Below are positions 45,623-58,818 of a stretch of DNA of 64,000 nt, in pieces. The position numbers were made by a program, and so were the translations under genes. Position 1 is the first letter of the stretch. Each line of letters starts with the position of its first letter. A model generated the notes under the pieces. The model was not told the DNA's origin and searched no databases. It saw nothing but the letters and a program-made list of their open reading frames with translations. Source of the DNA: Polytrichum commune (lineage: Eukaryota > Streptophyta > Polytrichopsida > Polytrichales > Polytrichaceae); the NCBI GenBank assembly GCA_950295325.1, contig OX485807.1, positions 15,775,001 to 15,839,000 of the forward strand, written 5' to 3'.

Positions 45623-48600
45623 ATGGCGGGGGTGTCGAAGCAGAAGAGCTTCCGGAAGGCTTTTGGTGCTATCAAGGATTCCACCAAGGTCGGCCTTGCG
45701 TCGATTAACAGCACGTATAAGGTAGGTTGTCATTGGGAATTGTGTTCCTTGGTGGTTCACGGTTTGGTTTCCTCGGTGGTTCATGTGCAATCATCGTAGA
45801 GGGGAGGCGGGAATTGAGAAGAGTGATTGCAAACCTAAATTTAGTCTTCATGGCATGTTCTAAGTCGTCTACTACTCCGAGCAGGAAGCAGGAGTACGTT
45901 TTGATTATTTTTTTTGAGATAGGATCGGCAGTGGTGTGCGTGCACTTAGTTCCGTGTCATTGGAGTTGGAGAAAATTGAAGGGATAGAATCATGGCATGG
46001 AATTTTTTAGTGATTGTGGAATCCGGAGCGTGGTTTGTTTGCGATGATGATGTTGAGAGCTTGTCGGTTGTGAGCGTTTGACGAGAGACAAGGTGTATAT
46101 TTAATTAGGCTTAAGGTATAGGATGGTTGAATACTCGGGGTTCACGTGCCAAGCTGCAGCGTAGCTCAGGGAAGGATTGGTTGAAATTGAGGAAAAAGCT
46201 TTTGATGTTGGAGAGTTTCGCAGGAACTTGACATAGCAGTTGTGAAAGCAACCAATCACGTGGAATGTCCTCCAAAGGACAAGCATGTTCGAAGTGAGTC
46301 TTCTTTACTTTTTCCAACGGGTATCTGATGCACGATTATAATGATGCTATTCATTTCGGTCAGTTTCATCAAAATTTTGAATTTGCTAATAGGATCGATC
46401 GTTAATGGTATGCATGATTTGTGGGTTCTGAGCAGGTATATTTTTGGCTACATCTGCATCGAGGCCTCGAGCAGATGTGGCATATTGCATTCATGCGCTT
46501 GCAAGGAGAATTGCCAAGACACACAACTGGACGGTAAATGCTTGCTTCTATGAGGCCACAACCCTTATAATTATTTTGAGTTTGCGTACGTGGATTTACA
46601 TTGATTGTTATCTCAGTGAGCTTTGCACCTATATCATCATCTGCTGGGGATTCCATTGAATTTGGGTACATGTCTCTGGTTGAAGTACTGTGATCATGCC
46701 TGACTACATCAAATCCTAGACTAGTCTAGTCTAGACAGATTGTCAACGGGCCTGGTGAATCTGGCCGTACCTGGTCATAGCGCTTTGAAGATAGTGTAAA
46801 GGATGCTGCAGATTCCACTGTTGTTCTAAGAGCAACCTGTTATTACGAATTTGTCACTTGATGAGCTTCTGCTGAGAAATCTTTATAGACCAGTGGTGAT
46901 ACTCAAGACTTTGGGTTTGCTGCAAGTTCAGATGATAGCCGCTGATCAGTTTTCTCCCTAGAGGTCGTCAAGAACTTCAAAATCTTGTTCTTCAAATTCC
47001 CTGGCTAGGTAACTGAATCATGTGTTGCAGATAACGATATATTTCTCTTTGTGTTCTGGTAAGTACACTCTACAAGGACACTTCCAGTGTAAGAGTACCT
47101 GGTGTTACACTGTCGGGGGCTCCTTGTCCTTAGTAACACTCTGTTTCTGCACTGTCACAGGTTGCATTGAAGTCATTGATGGTCATACATCGTACATTGA
47201 GGGAAGGAGATCCAACTTTCCGAGAAGAACTGATTAACTATGGTCGCAATAGGGGTCACATTCTGAATATATCTAATTTCAAGGACGACTCAAGTCCCAA
47301 TGGTACTTGTTCTATCCAACAATTTCTATATTTAATTCGAGGATTAATTGGTCACACCTGTGTCTGCATATCAGGCACTGCAATCTGAAATCTTCCTTGA
47401 CAATCTTACAATGTGTATATTTATGCTTCTGGGAATTTGGCACTATGACCGGACATGGAGAGCAGATTTCACGCCTTGATTTTGTGTTCTTGTTGAAATG
47501 TAGCCTGGGACTACTCAACTTGGATTCGCACCTATGCCCTCTTTTTGGAAGAGCGGCTTGAATGCTTCCGTGTGCTGAAGTATGATGTGGAGTCTGAGCG
47601 TGCCACAGTAAGTCATGTTCATGTTTTGGAACTGGGTCAATGTTATACGCTTTGGGCTTATTAAAGTAAGAACTGCTTGAGTTGCACCTTCACACTATGT
47701 TTTATTGTGCTCTGAGATTAGTAGTTGCACTTCTCAGGGGCATAGCAGAACAAGAGAGTTGGACACTATGGAACTCTTGGAGCATTTGCCTGCACTTCAA
47801 CAGCTTTTGCACCGGCTCATGGGCTGTCAGGTACTCCTTCTCCTTACTCCTACTCTTTACTCCTTGACCTGAAGAACATTATTGATATATGATTTGTTAA
47901 AGATGGCAGTTTCAGCAGGTTACAGTTGGATGCTCTTTCAGTCTCTTGTTTTGAGGTTTCCATCCGTTGGTTTCTGCAATCTAATTAACGAGCAGATGTT
48001 GAAGGGACGGGTCTGCAATCTTTGTTGTTTCAAGCATTTGACATATGATTCCTGCATATCATGTTTTGTCTGCAGCCTGAAGGAGCTGCCATAAGTAACT
48101 GGGTCATCCAGAGTGCTTTGACTTATGTAAGTGCTTTTTAATTGCTTCTCTTACTATATTTTGTTGAACAAACCAGACCCTGTGACATTTTCTAGTACAT
48201 GTTTTGATATAGGCTTGAGCTCCTTTTTGTTAATGACTGAAGCAATATTCAAGTTCACGTTGATTGGTTGCAGATGGTTGTTTGTTACATTTCAAACAAA
48301 TAAAGACATATATATACCTCAGATTGTCAATACATTACAGCCAAGTTTACATAGGTCCACATGGTTGATTCCTGCTGTCATGTCCAGAATATGTTTGTCC
48401 TTCCATTTTAGTGCACATAAGGGAAGGCTCCTCAGTAGTAGTTATTTTCATGCTTAAACTAGATGTCCTGCTTCCAGATATAATCCGGGCAAGAAATTGC
48501 TTCTTATTGTGTTTGTATATTTGCTGCAGGTCTTGAAAGAGAGCTTCAAGCTTTACCGGGCAATCAATGATGGCATTATTAATCTTGTTGATAAGGTTAG

Positions 48601-51600
48601 CATGATGCGAATATTGTTGAGTACTTGTGGCAAAGTGGTGCTAACTTTAAGCAGTGGTTCTTACCTTAATGCTACTGTGAATGCAGTTTTTTGAGATGCA
48701 GAGATATGACGCAATTAAAGCACTTGAGATCTATAAACGAGCTGGACACCAGGTGAAATTCTAGGTCTTACTTACTGTAGCCCTTGTTATCAGGTCTGAG
48801 GAATTAGCTGAACTTAGCTGCAACTCTGGTTCTGGAATTTGCTTGTCAATGCGCTCTTAATTCTCAATATAGATGATGGATTGTTACATTCTCTGACATT
48901 ATATCTGGTATGCAGGCTGATAGACTTTCAAGCTTTTATGAAGTGTGCAAGGGGTTGGATGTTTCTCGCAGCTTTCAGTTTCCTACTCTTGAGCAGGTAG
49001 GCCTTGATGACCAGAAGTAAGAAACAGATGTTCACTACCACGTAGGAATATATCTATTTTAAGGAAGTTTTATATCAATCAAGTCATTAAGACCATGGTC
49101 TGAAATTCTATTGTGCTCTGGTCTCAGTTTTTCTGTTCTCACACTTTTCCTGATGACCTTACTATTAACGTTTAGTCTTTATACTGGGACTCAAACAATG
49201 TCATCTGTCAGATTTTATCTTGATACGTCCCTTTTCTGTGATGCAGCCCCCACAGTCATTTCTGACTACAATGGAGGAGTATGTCAGGGAGGCCCCACGT
49301 GCAGGAGCAATGTTGATGTTGAAAAATGAACCTGTAAGTGCTGCCAGGGCTCTTACATTTTAATTGATGAGTTCTTTTGATTTAGTAGATGCCTTTCATA
49401 GTTAGTGGGAATTTTCAGAGGAGAAAGGTTGATTTTCGTTGCAATAGTGCCACCATTCTTGCTAACAAACCCAGTTATGTTAGTTAGAAAGTAGTGTGTG
49501 CATTCTGCTCTGAGCTTGGTAAGTGTGTTGTACAATATGAGCAGGAGTATGGAGAGCAGAGTCCATCTCGTGATCATTCAGGTTCAGGGGAGGAATACAA
49601 AGAAGAGGATTTTGAAGATGCTTCACCCAAGGCGGCCCTTCCTATTCCTGAAGAGTTACCAGCTCTAGAGCCTGTGGCTCAACCAGTCCCTGATCTTTTG
49701 GTATGTTTTTGAGACTCGACATTCACATTGATTTGTGATCCTATGTATACACTTTTGGCATTTATTTCCGTGTGATCTTTTGGAATGTGTTTGGAAGTCT
49801 CAAAGTTGAAATCTGTTCTCTCGTTCTCATGCTCAAACTATTATACGTCTTATTTTTGTACATATAGCTTTGGGTAGGTGTCTGTAGCTTTACTAGGCTC
49901 TAGATTGAAGCCACTTGGGATAACTGCAAGTAAAGCACAATCTGGTGATCTATTTTCTCATTGTGATTATGCCTACTTCTAATCTTCAGACAGTATCAGA
50001 TAGCATGTGACAGTTCCATGTGGCCACCAGCCTTGTAAAAGTCCAGAACTGGAAAACTCCAAACAAGATAAACTAGTCCTGTATTGTAGACTTACTGGTT
50101 CTCATTGCTTTCAGGCGCACGTTGTAGCTAGATATCAAGTCTTCAATGACGAAATCCCCACTCTCTTGTCTGCAGGATCTGGATTCTGATTTTCCAACTG
50201 CCTCAACTCTAGAAGATAGCAATGCCTTGGCTCTTGCAATTATTCCAGAAGGCAAGTCTTTCCTTAACCCCTAAATCCCGGAGAGACCCACAATGACCAA
50301 TTTTTGATGGTTTTTGTTGCGAATGAGACCTTTGACTTTTTTAGATGTTGGGTGAAATTTCTTTCAAAATTAATGAATTTCATTTTACATCCAACGCCCC
50401 AAATTCCATTGGATTTGGTCTAAACCTCATGATACACTAGGAAATGTGTTAGATAGGAAACTAACACTCAAATGTACTTGGAAAGTTATGAAAACTTGCA
50501 AGGATTTAGTTTATTTTATGTTTTAGTTATCTACTGTTGGGATTTGTAATTGGAGTTTTCGAAGTTACTTAAAAAATTATTATGTAAGATTGGATGTAAA
50601 ACAGAGTGCTACACATTGCAAGGGCTCTCAAAAAATCACATTTGGTGCAAACATAAAAATTTCAAGCCTCAAAAGTTCACAATTTAGTTGGGAAATCTTA
50701 TGCAAAAAGTTTCATCCCAATTGGGTCTCATCATGTCATCCATTTGATGATGTCAGTAGGGTTAAAGTTTGTTTTTAATCATCTACCCTGCCCATTATAC
50801 CTTCACATATATACTAGACTAGTTTCTCATTCGCATTGCCACGTGGATTGTTGATATTTTTTTGGATAGCTCATACAAAGGTCAATATCATATATGTACA
50901 GTTTGATTCTCAAAAACACCTACCAGATTGAGTCCTAAATTATCTCTCTTAGAAACAATGATTTGAGGCCAATTTTGAGGAGAATAGTGCTTAGGGATTT
51001 AGGGGTTAATGAAGAGACGTGCTTGATTTGGTTAGGTTGTTAGACAGTAATTACTGTCTTAAGTCCTTTATGTCATACATTGACCATTCCTTCTAGATTA
51101 TTGCTGATCATTTCATGCTGAACTTGATCTTCTGCTCATGTGACAGGTGCAAATGGAAATGGAAATATAACAACATTTGATGTTAATGATCCTTCGGGTT
51201 GGGAGCTTGCACTCGTCACAAACCCCACCGATAGTGCAACAGCTGCTGCCAATCATAAAAAATTGGTAAGAGGAGATAATAATCTACGTGTAGAGGATGA
51301 ATGACTTACCAAACCGAAGCTGTGCTGACTTGAGTATCCTAAGTTGATCATTTCTGTATGCACGCCTATAATTTTGAGTTTTAAGGATAAGACGAGGATT
51401 GGAATTATGAGCAGGTTTTCCGCACAAGTCAAAATGTCAAATTGCTCCAGTAAAGGCCTTCCAGCATGTGGATCTTGAACAAAATAATGACAGTTTCTCA
51501 CCCTCCAGACATCCTTAGGAGTCAAGTTCATTCTTTGAGCATCTTAATCACAATCAAGTTTTGTATTTTATGTTTACATGGTGATCCCAGATTCCATGGG

Positions 51601-52206
51601 TGGCCTTCCTAGCACTTGGTTGGTTTTCAGTGCAACATAATGATTCATGCTGGTGGCAACATCAGAGTTGTCTTTCTTTTTTCTTTTTCTTTTTCTTTTT
51701 ATGTTTAAGTGTTGACAGTGTCGATTCTATGTGCACAGGCTGGTGGGCTTGACAAGCATTTGTTGGACAGCTTGTATGATGATGCCTTGCAAAGGCGAGG
51801 TCCCAGTGGACCAGTTCCCAACAGCTACAACATGGGCCTGAACATGCCAGGAGGAAATCCTTTCCAAACTCCAGGTCCAGGAATGCGACCTCAACATATG
51901 GATCCGTTTATGGCTTCTAGCCAGTATGCCCCAAACTCAAATGTTCAGATGGCAATGATGCAGCAACAGCAAGCTATGCTGATGCAACAACAACAACTAC
52001 AGCAGCAGCAGCAAATGATGGGAATGGCTCCTGTCAATGCAAATCCCTTTGGAAATCCATATGCAGGGCCAGTGGGAGCCCAGTACCCATATGGTTCTGG
52101 GCTTGTCCCTGAGGCAGGCGTACAACAGCCAATTCCTGGTCAATTGGCTCTACCTGCGCCACCTCCTGCGTATCAGAATCCTTTTGGTAACCCAGGGCTA
52201 CTGTGA
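45623..52206 (+). CDS. ANTH-domain clathrin assembly protein (AP180/CALM type)
   Basis: An endocytic adaptor that binds PI(4,5)P2 at the plasma membrane or TGN and recruits clathrin. Fifteen coding exons: 45623-45721, 46224-46293, 46436-46533, 47161-47302, 47504-47607, 47738-47830, 48076-48126, 48530-48595, 48687-48752, 48916-48996, 49247-49333, 49545-49700, 50176-50251, 51147-51265 and 51739-52206 (1776 nt, 591 residues). The ANTH domain occupies roughly residues 25-310. The lipid-binding motif K-x9-K-x-K-H is intact (K41, K51, K53, H54). The acidic, disordered tail carries DLLDLD at 369-374 (clathrin-box-like), GWELAL, DPF at 491-493 (AP-2 type), a poly-Gln stretch, and NPF at 476, 538 and 583 (EH-domain ligands). 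The layout resembles Arabidopsis At5g35200-type proteins. Intron 13 is GC-AG (AG|GCAAGT); the others are GT-AG. It is a tandem paralogue of the gene at 58.8 kb. Confidence 0.95.
50268..51005. mobile_element. TTAA-flanked inverted-repeat insertion in intron 13
   Basis: CCCCTAAATCCC (50268-50279) is perfectly inverted at 50994-51005, and both ends are followed outward by TTAA (50264-50267 and 51006-51009). Beyond 12 bp the ends match only weakly. The 738-bp body is AT-rich and non-coding. The left end lies 12 bp past the GC-type splice donor. TTAA flanks recall piggyBac-like insertion, but TTAA could equally be part of the inverted repeat. Confidence 0.65.
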
Positions 52207-54373
52207 AATAATCTATTTATTTGGATAGGATGGGAGGGTACCTGTAACTTCTTCTTTTTCTCCTGCTTAGAGTGATGTTAAAGTTGATACAACATTTGTT
52301 TTTTACATTGTGCAATCATTCATGTAGAGAGGCATGGTCTTGTGAGTCACTTATGAAACGACTACACAATCACAAACCATGGAAAACTGAGCAGCCATGT
52401 GCTTTAGGTTTGAGAGTTCCTTTTAGGAGTTAAAAAATCACACCTTATCTGTAGACGGTGAGGAATAGGAAGGTTTAATTGCATTTGCTGCAAGATATTG
52501 CGACAGGAGAGGGCTTGTATAATAAGCCACTGAACCCCCTCCCAGCACAGCCATTTGATATCTGAGATGTGTCCTGGAGTGAGTGGTTTACGAGGATGAA
52601 AATCCTGATTTTCATGAGATTGTTGCAAACTTGTTACCTTCTCTTTAGATGACATCTGTAATAAGAGGCGTCGATGGTTTTCACCCTTCTCTTTTGTCCC
52701 ACACCGTGATTTGCTTCATTTGTTGAATCGTTCATGTTTGCATTGGGTGAATTTGCCGCAGAAGTTTGTGCACGTAAGGTGCTCCCAAGAATGAGCAGGG
52801 TCGTCTTCTTCAATCATGTCTGAAAGTGCATTATTTGTTCTCTGTAATACCATACCCAGTCCAACAGCTTTGAATTTGTTGCAGTAAAAACTTGCCCCAT
52901 ATAGGTTCGTGTCCTATTTATCCTGCCTTGATCTTTCTACACTAATTTGGGCTCTCTGCTAATTCCGGATGGCAGATCAGCCCAGAAACAAGAGGTTTCT
53001 GAGCTTTAAAGGAGTTCCTCCTCAAAGTAATAATCCAAGCCCCAGCCCAATATACTCTTGTTTATTTAGATGAGATTTGTCACGAAGTCAGTGTAAATTG
53101 AGTCTTACAATTATACAAGGCAGAATCTTGAACCACAGGTTGACACCTGGGACCTAGTACATATATTTAACTACAGTATCAACTGTGTATATATAGGTCA
53201 CTTTTTTAAGCCTCTCCAATGAGGAGTTTCTTAATATAGATTGAAAACATGTCAGTGTGCTTATCATAGAGGGACCCAATAATGATGTTGACTAAGTTAA
53301 GCTTAAGAGCTGATCTTGCATATTTAACATTGCCCCTCTGCAAGTGACTTGAATCAATAGATTTGGTTAGAGTGAATCAGGGGTAATACAGGAGCCGTAG
53401 TAACAAGTTATTATTGTCCGGCGGGATTTCACGTCGCATAAATTTTCACAATCCCGGTTCTCCTACTACACTTGATATCTGATACAGTGTGGCATCAAAA
53501 TCAATTAGTGTGTAGCAGCAAGTGTCTTACTTCCCCTCCTTTGAGTCCCATACCATGATTAGAACACCATTTACGTGGGTTGAAGATGAATAGCGTGGAC
53601 AACATCGAATCGGATGTATAACGATTTCAAGAAATATGACGCTTTGATGGTGCCTTTGAAAGTCACAGATTGAAAATAATGTCAAGACATGATTCACCTG
53701 GATTTTTATTCCACCTCAATCACCCTAAAAGCCTCAACACCCCAAAAGCCAGTTATGTGATTTTGGATGTCACTTTATAACATCCCCAAATACCTTCTCA
53801 AGCTTTATTTCATTTTTCTTCCCACGTGTCGTTATTAAAGTTCTACTTGAAAAAGACATGCTATCAAAGTTATTATACGGTCTTTGAAGTGCTCAAACAT
53901 CATTAACACTTCTTTGTTCCAAAACGTATTATATGAAGAACATAACATTACTCACCTCCATGGTGGTGTTCCGTGGATTCAGATTTTGGGTGAGCATAAT
54001 TCTTATGTAATTCCAGGATTCCCCATTTATGGGGAGCACTCAACTTGTGTATTGTTGAGTTTCCAATAAACAACTATAATTTATCATAGTTTTTTTAATT
54101 GCAGCCTCTTTCTTTGGAAAGAGTCCACCATCCAATTGCTTAGTAATGTTATGAAAGCTTTTTGTGTGTTGACTTGATAAGTTGTGCCTCTCTCCACCAC
54201 ATTACACGGCTCATGGTTTTAACCAAACAAAACACTTCTTAAGTAGTTTTGAGCCAACTTGGATATTAATAGTTCTATAGAATGCAATGCTTTGAGGGTT
54301 TCATGTACTTTTTGTGATTCCGGTGCTATTGAGACAAACATAAGTGAATGTCCATAGAATTGTACTTAACTAA
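52207..54373. other. 3' flank of the clathrin gene, then intergenic DNA
   Basis: The first few hundred bases are presumably 3' untranslated sequence; no single polyadenylation signal stands out. No further coding region is recognised up to the inverted-repeat element at 54.4 kb. Confidence 0.45.
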
Positions 54374-54374
54374 C

Positions 54375-54606
54375 ATTTAAGTATATTTGGACGGACCACT
54401 TGTCCAAAGACAACATGGGATGTGCACTTGTGGGGCCAAAAACATCAAACGACAACAACAAAAGCAACAACACAAAGATCACAACTTCAAATGCTTGTAT
54501 TCCATGTTTGCCAAACATTGTGTTTGTGTACATCTGCAATCTAGTGTACATCATATTGGCGGTTGAAATTGCCCAACATTATGCCTAAATCCAAATATAC
54601 TTAAAT
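54375..54606. mobile_element. Possible 232-bp MITE with 16-bp perfect ends
   Basis: ATTTAAGTATATTTGG (54375-54390) is perfectly inverted at 54591-54606. The interior contains CAACAACAAAAGCAACAAC and is open in short frames on both strands, not credited as genes. No target duplication is obvious. Confidence 0.55.
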
Positions 54607-57600
54607 CCTAGTTATTGATATATCATGATGTGATTTTATGAATGATTTTCTATACTCTACATAAAAAATTGTGTCATTAGTGGGGACATGCAAACATTAT
54701 AGACCACGTTAGGTTGTTGTCTGTTTTCCACTCAAAATGTTAAGATTTTGGTAAGTGAAAACCTTGACATGTGTCCACTCTTCTTCCAAAAAAAACAAAC
54801 CCTTGTTGTAGGATTATTGTAAAACATTACAAATCACAAATTTTATTATATGGTTTGATTTTGACTCATAAAATCGTCCACAATAATAAGAAAATTAGTA
54901 GATCGGTCCACATTAAATCATTAAAATTTTTGCTCTAGATAAATGCCCATTTGGTCCACATAACTTTAGAATCATCCTCAAAAGTTTAGGTAGAGGTTTA
55001 AAACACAAGAAAAAAATCTTGAGTTTTATAGGCAACTATGATGTTGGACAAATTGCCTCTCTTATGATATGACCTATAAATAAACACATCCTCAAAGAGT
55101 TTATTTCTCCTATTCTTGGCCTCGCCAGAATTTGACTATGAGTTTATTGGTTTCACGTAGGAATATGTAAATCAAGCTTGGCAACTTCTTGGAAGTTGCG
55201 AGGCTGGTGGACATGACTTGTGGCTATGTCCAAAATAGTTGTTGGAACTGAAGAGTCTCCAACACCAAAGACAAGATGCACCTCCCAACAACATAGAATT
55301 GCTCCCGTCCTTTCGAGGATAACTTTCTTAAAACTTGGAAACTACCATGAATTCTTAAAACTTAACGTGGTCCCGACTCACTAGATAAAGTTATAGTATA
55401 GTTTAAGAAGAATATACACAAACAACGTGGTAACTGCTAAAAGTCCTAAGGGGGATAAGGCTTCAAGGTACAATTATCCAACTATTGCATGTTCATTGCA
55501 TAGGTCACATCATATATAGGTCCATGAAAGACCAACCAAATGAATAGAGAATTGTTTCGCTCCCATTTGTTTAGGTTCATGTCATGAAAATGTATTGTAT
55601 GAAGCACATCCATATTATTGTAGGGAGAGAGGGCCTTATCACACATGAGCGTATTCTCTCATTCATCCAACACTAAAGCCTTCAAATAATATGTAGCATG
55701 GACGTTATATTTTTGAAAGTTAAGTTTGCATCAAAATCAACATGAAAGACATCAAATTAGTCTAGTCAAAGTCATTGGAGATGAATCGGCCACAAATCTA
55801 CAAGGGTCAAGTTTAAATGTTGAATGAATGAGAGTCTCTCTCTCTCTCTCCATGTTAGGGGTCCATGAATAAAAATATACCTCGTACATGTTTATGATTT
55901 GATTCAAGCTCTTTGCTACTGCTTATGGGAGAGACATAATTGTTGTACACAAGTGTATCTTTCATTCATCCAACATAAAAACCTTGAAATAACACGCATT
56001 GTGGATGTTGATGTTTTGAAGTCAGTTTGACACTAGAATTAGCATTGAAGGCCCCAAATTAGTCAAGTCCAAGTCATTTGAGATGAATTGGCCACAAATC
56101 TATTGGGGGGGGGGGGGGTCAAGTTTTTTATGCTAAAATGATGAAAGGTATGGTCATATGTGATAATTCCCTCTCTCCTTAATCCTAAACCCTAAACCCT
56201 AACCCATAACCCTAGCTAGAAGGGTTTCTCAACGTTGTCATATTCAACTTACAAGGGTTGGTCAACGTTGACATTTTTCACTTGTATTCTATGACAACAA
56301 CGTAGGACTTTTTGATCCAATATGAGATGTTGCGTGTTGAGTTTGGGCTCGGACTTCGAGTTGTCTAGCTCATCTTATCTCTTGGGGTTGAAGAGACTAG
56401 TAGAAACAAGGCCCGTGTAGGTTGAGGGTTGAGTCATCCCAATTGGACCCCACTAGACTAACTTGGAGATTTTGATGCCATTTCTAGGGTCAAAATTTGA
56501 AAATAGAAATTCCTATTTGTTTCATTTTCATTTTCATGTTCCCAATGGCCGCGTTCACGTAAACACCACAAAGCTCTAGTTGTTGAGATCTCCTTCAACC
56601 TCCCAAGGAAGAACAATTGTAACATGGGTCGCATATGAAAATATGAAATTTGGAAAGGCGAATTGTGAATCGGGCCGGCTCCATGTTGCACTCGTATCTC
56701 CTATGGCCACAATGATTGTCACAATCGTGCAAGTTGAAGGTAAAATTGTTGAGAGCTCTTTATATGTTGTAAGTGCATTTGACCCCGGAATCAATCTTAA
56801 TCTTGTGTGAGGTGAAGTTTGGATGAAGTAACCATAAACTTATTGCGGGTAGGTTTTCATTGGATTCCATCCCCTCTCTAACAACAAGATGCACAACATG
56901 AGTTCTAAGTCCAATATCTATACTTCTTCCAAGCTAAAACAATTCTAAACATGGGTGGCATCTAATCCACCATTGAATTAAGTTGCATGTCAAAGTTTTA
57001 CTTGGTTGCAAGTGGATGGGGGAGGGCAACTGCCATGGCTTAACAAAACTCCATGCTTCAAATTGGAGTTGTGTAGACATACAAAGAATCATTTTGACAC
57101 AAATTGTTCACAGAGCTTAGGCATGTTTACACTAGTGACCGCGGCCCATGACCAATGGTTTCTAAATTCTCTGGTTGGTTGTGAGGAATGAGTGGCGGTC
57201 CCACTTTGTTTTACACAAGGTCATAAAGAAATAACACGGAATAACACCACCGTACCTTAACTTAGTTCCAAGATTAAATAACGTTATCAAGTGAACACAT
57301 TGATGTGGGCCATGGTTTGATACCACCTACTTGAGCTAGACCCCCCCACCACCACCATTACCCAAGGTGAAAATGTAGACAACTATATCATAGAATACAC
57401 ATAAATCTAAGACCTAATGATACCAAAATTAGAACCAGAAGCCATGAATTAGTTTAGAGTGATCGACCCACTTAGAGAGAATCGACTACAAATCTACGGG
57501 GGTCATGCTCTTACTACATTGATTACCCCGATTAGTGCGTGTTATTATTTGCAGTTACGTAGTGCAATAATGTCTTACTAAGGAGTTCGATTTTTACTAA

Positions 57601-57760
57601 TGACAGTTGAATAGGTTGTTCAAACATCATAGAACATAATTGACTTTGCTTGGTAAAATATTACATTATCATTAATTACTAATAGCACTATGTAACTTTG
57701 AATAGTAACACACACTAATTGGGAGAATCAACGTAGTAGACCCTCTTTACTTTGGTAATA
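54607..57760. other. Intergenic DNA, no gene seen
   Basis: AT-rich with short frames only. Items seen are a (TC)n run at about 55833-55850; a near-duplicate pair about 55620-55830 and 55925-56120 (GAGAG-CATAA, CATTCATCCAACA, CCACAAATCTA, GGGTCAAGTTT), the second ending in a poly-G run at about 56105-56118; and two to three telomere-type AAACCCT units at 56187-56211. Confidence 0.5.
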
Positions 57761-58095
57761 CACTCTAACCTCCCTAATATCATGCTTGTGGCAACCAAAG
57801 TGCATGTGATATTAAGGAGATCTAAGTGTTAACGTGGATGCATGATAATAAAGAATTAGTGTAGCATGTGACATTATGGAATGACACAAAGTCAACATTG
57901 CAATAAGGACAATAACTACAATGATGACAACGTGATGCGCGTGGTTTGAATTATTTGTAAGATCCTTTTAATGTCAAAACCTGTGATATATGAGAGGGAA
58001 ATGTGACAACAAGGAGGGAGATCTAAACTAAGCACATCCGTTCCCCTAGGTTTTGGGAGAGGAGAGAGGGTGTGGCAATTACAGAGGTTAAAGTG
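57761..58095 (-). mobile_element. MITE family copy 3 in the promoter of the second clathrin gene
   Basis: The left end CACTCTAACCTCCCTAATAT and right end TTACAGAGGTTAAAGTG are inverted repeats. The body is the reverse complement of the copy at 14934-15248, including TGTGGCAACCAAAGTGCATG and GTAGCATGTGACATTATGGAATG. TA precedes the left end; the right flank has diverged. It ends about 720 bp upstream of the ATG at 58819. Confidence 0.72.
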
Positions 58096-58818
58096 TGGTG
58101 GGTGGGGCCCATCTCCAAGAGGTGGGGCCCTCGATATGGTGCCCAATAAAGAACTCCTCATTCAATGAGAACATTCCGAGACAGACTCAGGCTGGCAACA
58201 TCAAAAAGACGCAAATGATCGACCCGACGAACGAACGAATAAACGAAAGAAGTGTCGTTCGTTCTGGACACGAAGGAAGGGACTTCCGAGCGACCGGAGT
58301 AGGCCGTCTGTCTGTCCGTCCGTCCGTCTGTCCCTCTCTCTCTCTCTATCTCTCTCTCTCGTTCGTTCGTTCGTTCGTCCGCAGGGCCTTTCCTTGTTTG
58401 TGGACTTGTGTTATGTTGTGTTGTGTTGTGTTGTGGTTGTGTTGCGACGGTGTTGCTCCTCCTGCTGTCGCAGGTGCGTGGTTGCTGGCGAGCCAGCTGA
58501 AGACACCACCACCAACACCATCACCAACAGACACCCAACACACATCACGCACAACCCTCCTTCCACACAGGTTTGTCGACCCATGCATGCGTGGAGAGGG
58601 ATCCGGTCACCACAACTTCAACCGGAGGAGTTCCAGGGTGGGAGTGGTGGTGGGGATCTAAGCTTAGGGCAAGGAATGCTGGAGATCGAGAGGCCGTAGT
58701 TTGGCATAAGGGTCAAACGAGAGGCAAAGCAAGTGAAGGCAAGGGAGGGAGAAGAGGGTTAGGCGAGGCGAGGCGAGGCGAGGCAGCCGTTCGTTGGTTC
58801 GGTCAGTGGGGAAAAGGG
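58096..58818 (+). promoter_or_regulatory. Presumed promoter and leader of the second clathrin gene
   Basis: GC-rich compared with its surroundings. It has a CTGTCTGTCCGTCCGTCCGT stretch, a (CT)n tract (58334-58362) and (GTTC)n (58361-58378), then GTTGTGTTGTG repeats (58411-58435). GGCGAGGCGAGGCGAGGC (about 58763-58780) lies shortly before the ATG. The frame at 58095-58661 is low complexity and not credited. No TATA box was identified with confidence. Confidence 0.5.

Noticed and set aside
56187-56211. AAACCCT repeats as a chromosome end or telomere relic
   Set aside because: Only two to three units within ordinary intergenic DNA; a telo-box or chance motif is sufficient.
58095-58661. 188-codon frame upstream of the second clathrin gene
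   Set aside because: It crosses CT, GTTC and TTGTG microsatellites in the presumed promoter and starts in a MITE end. No domain seen.
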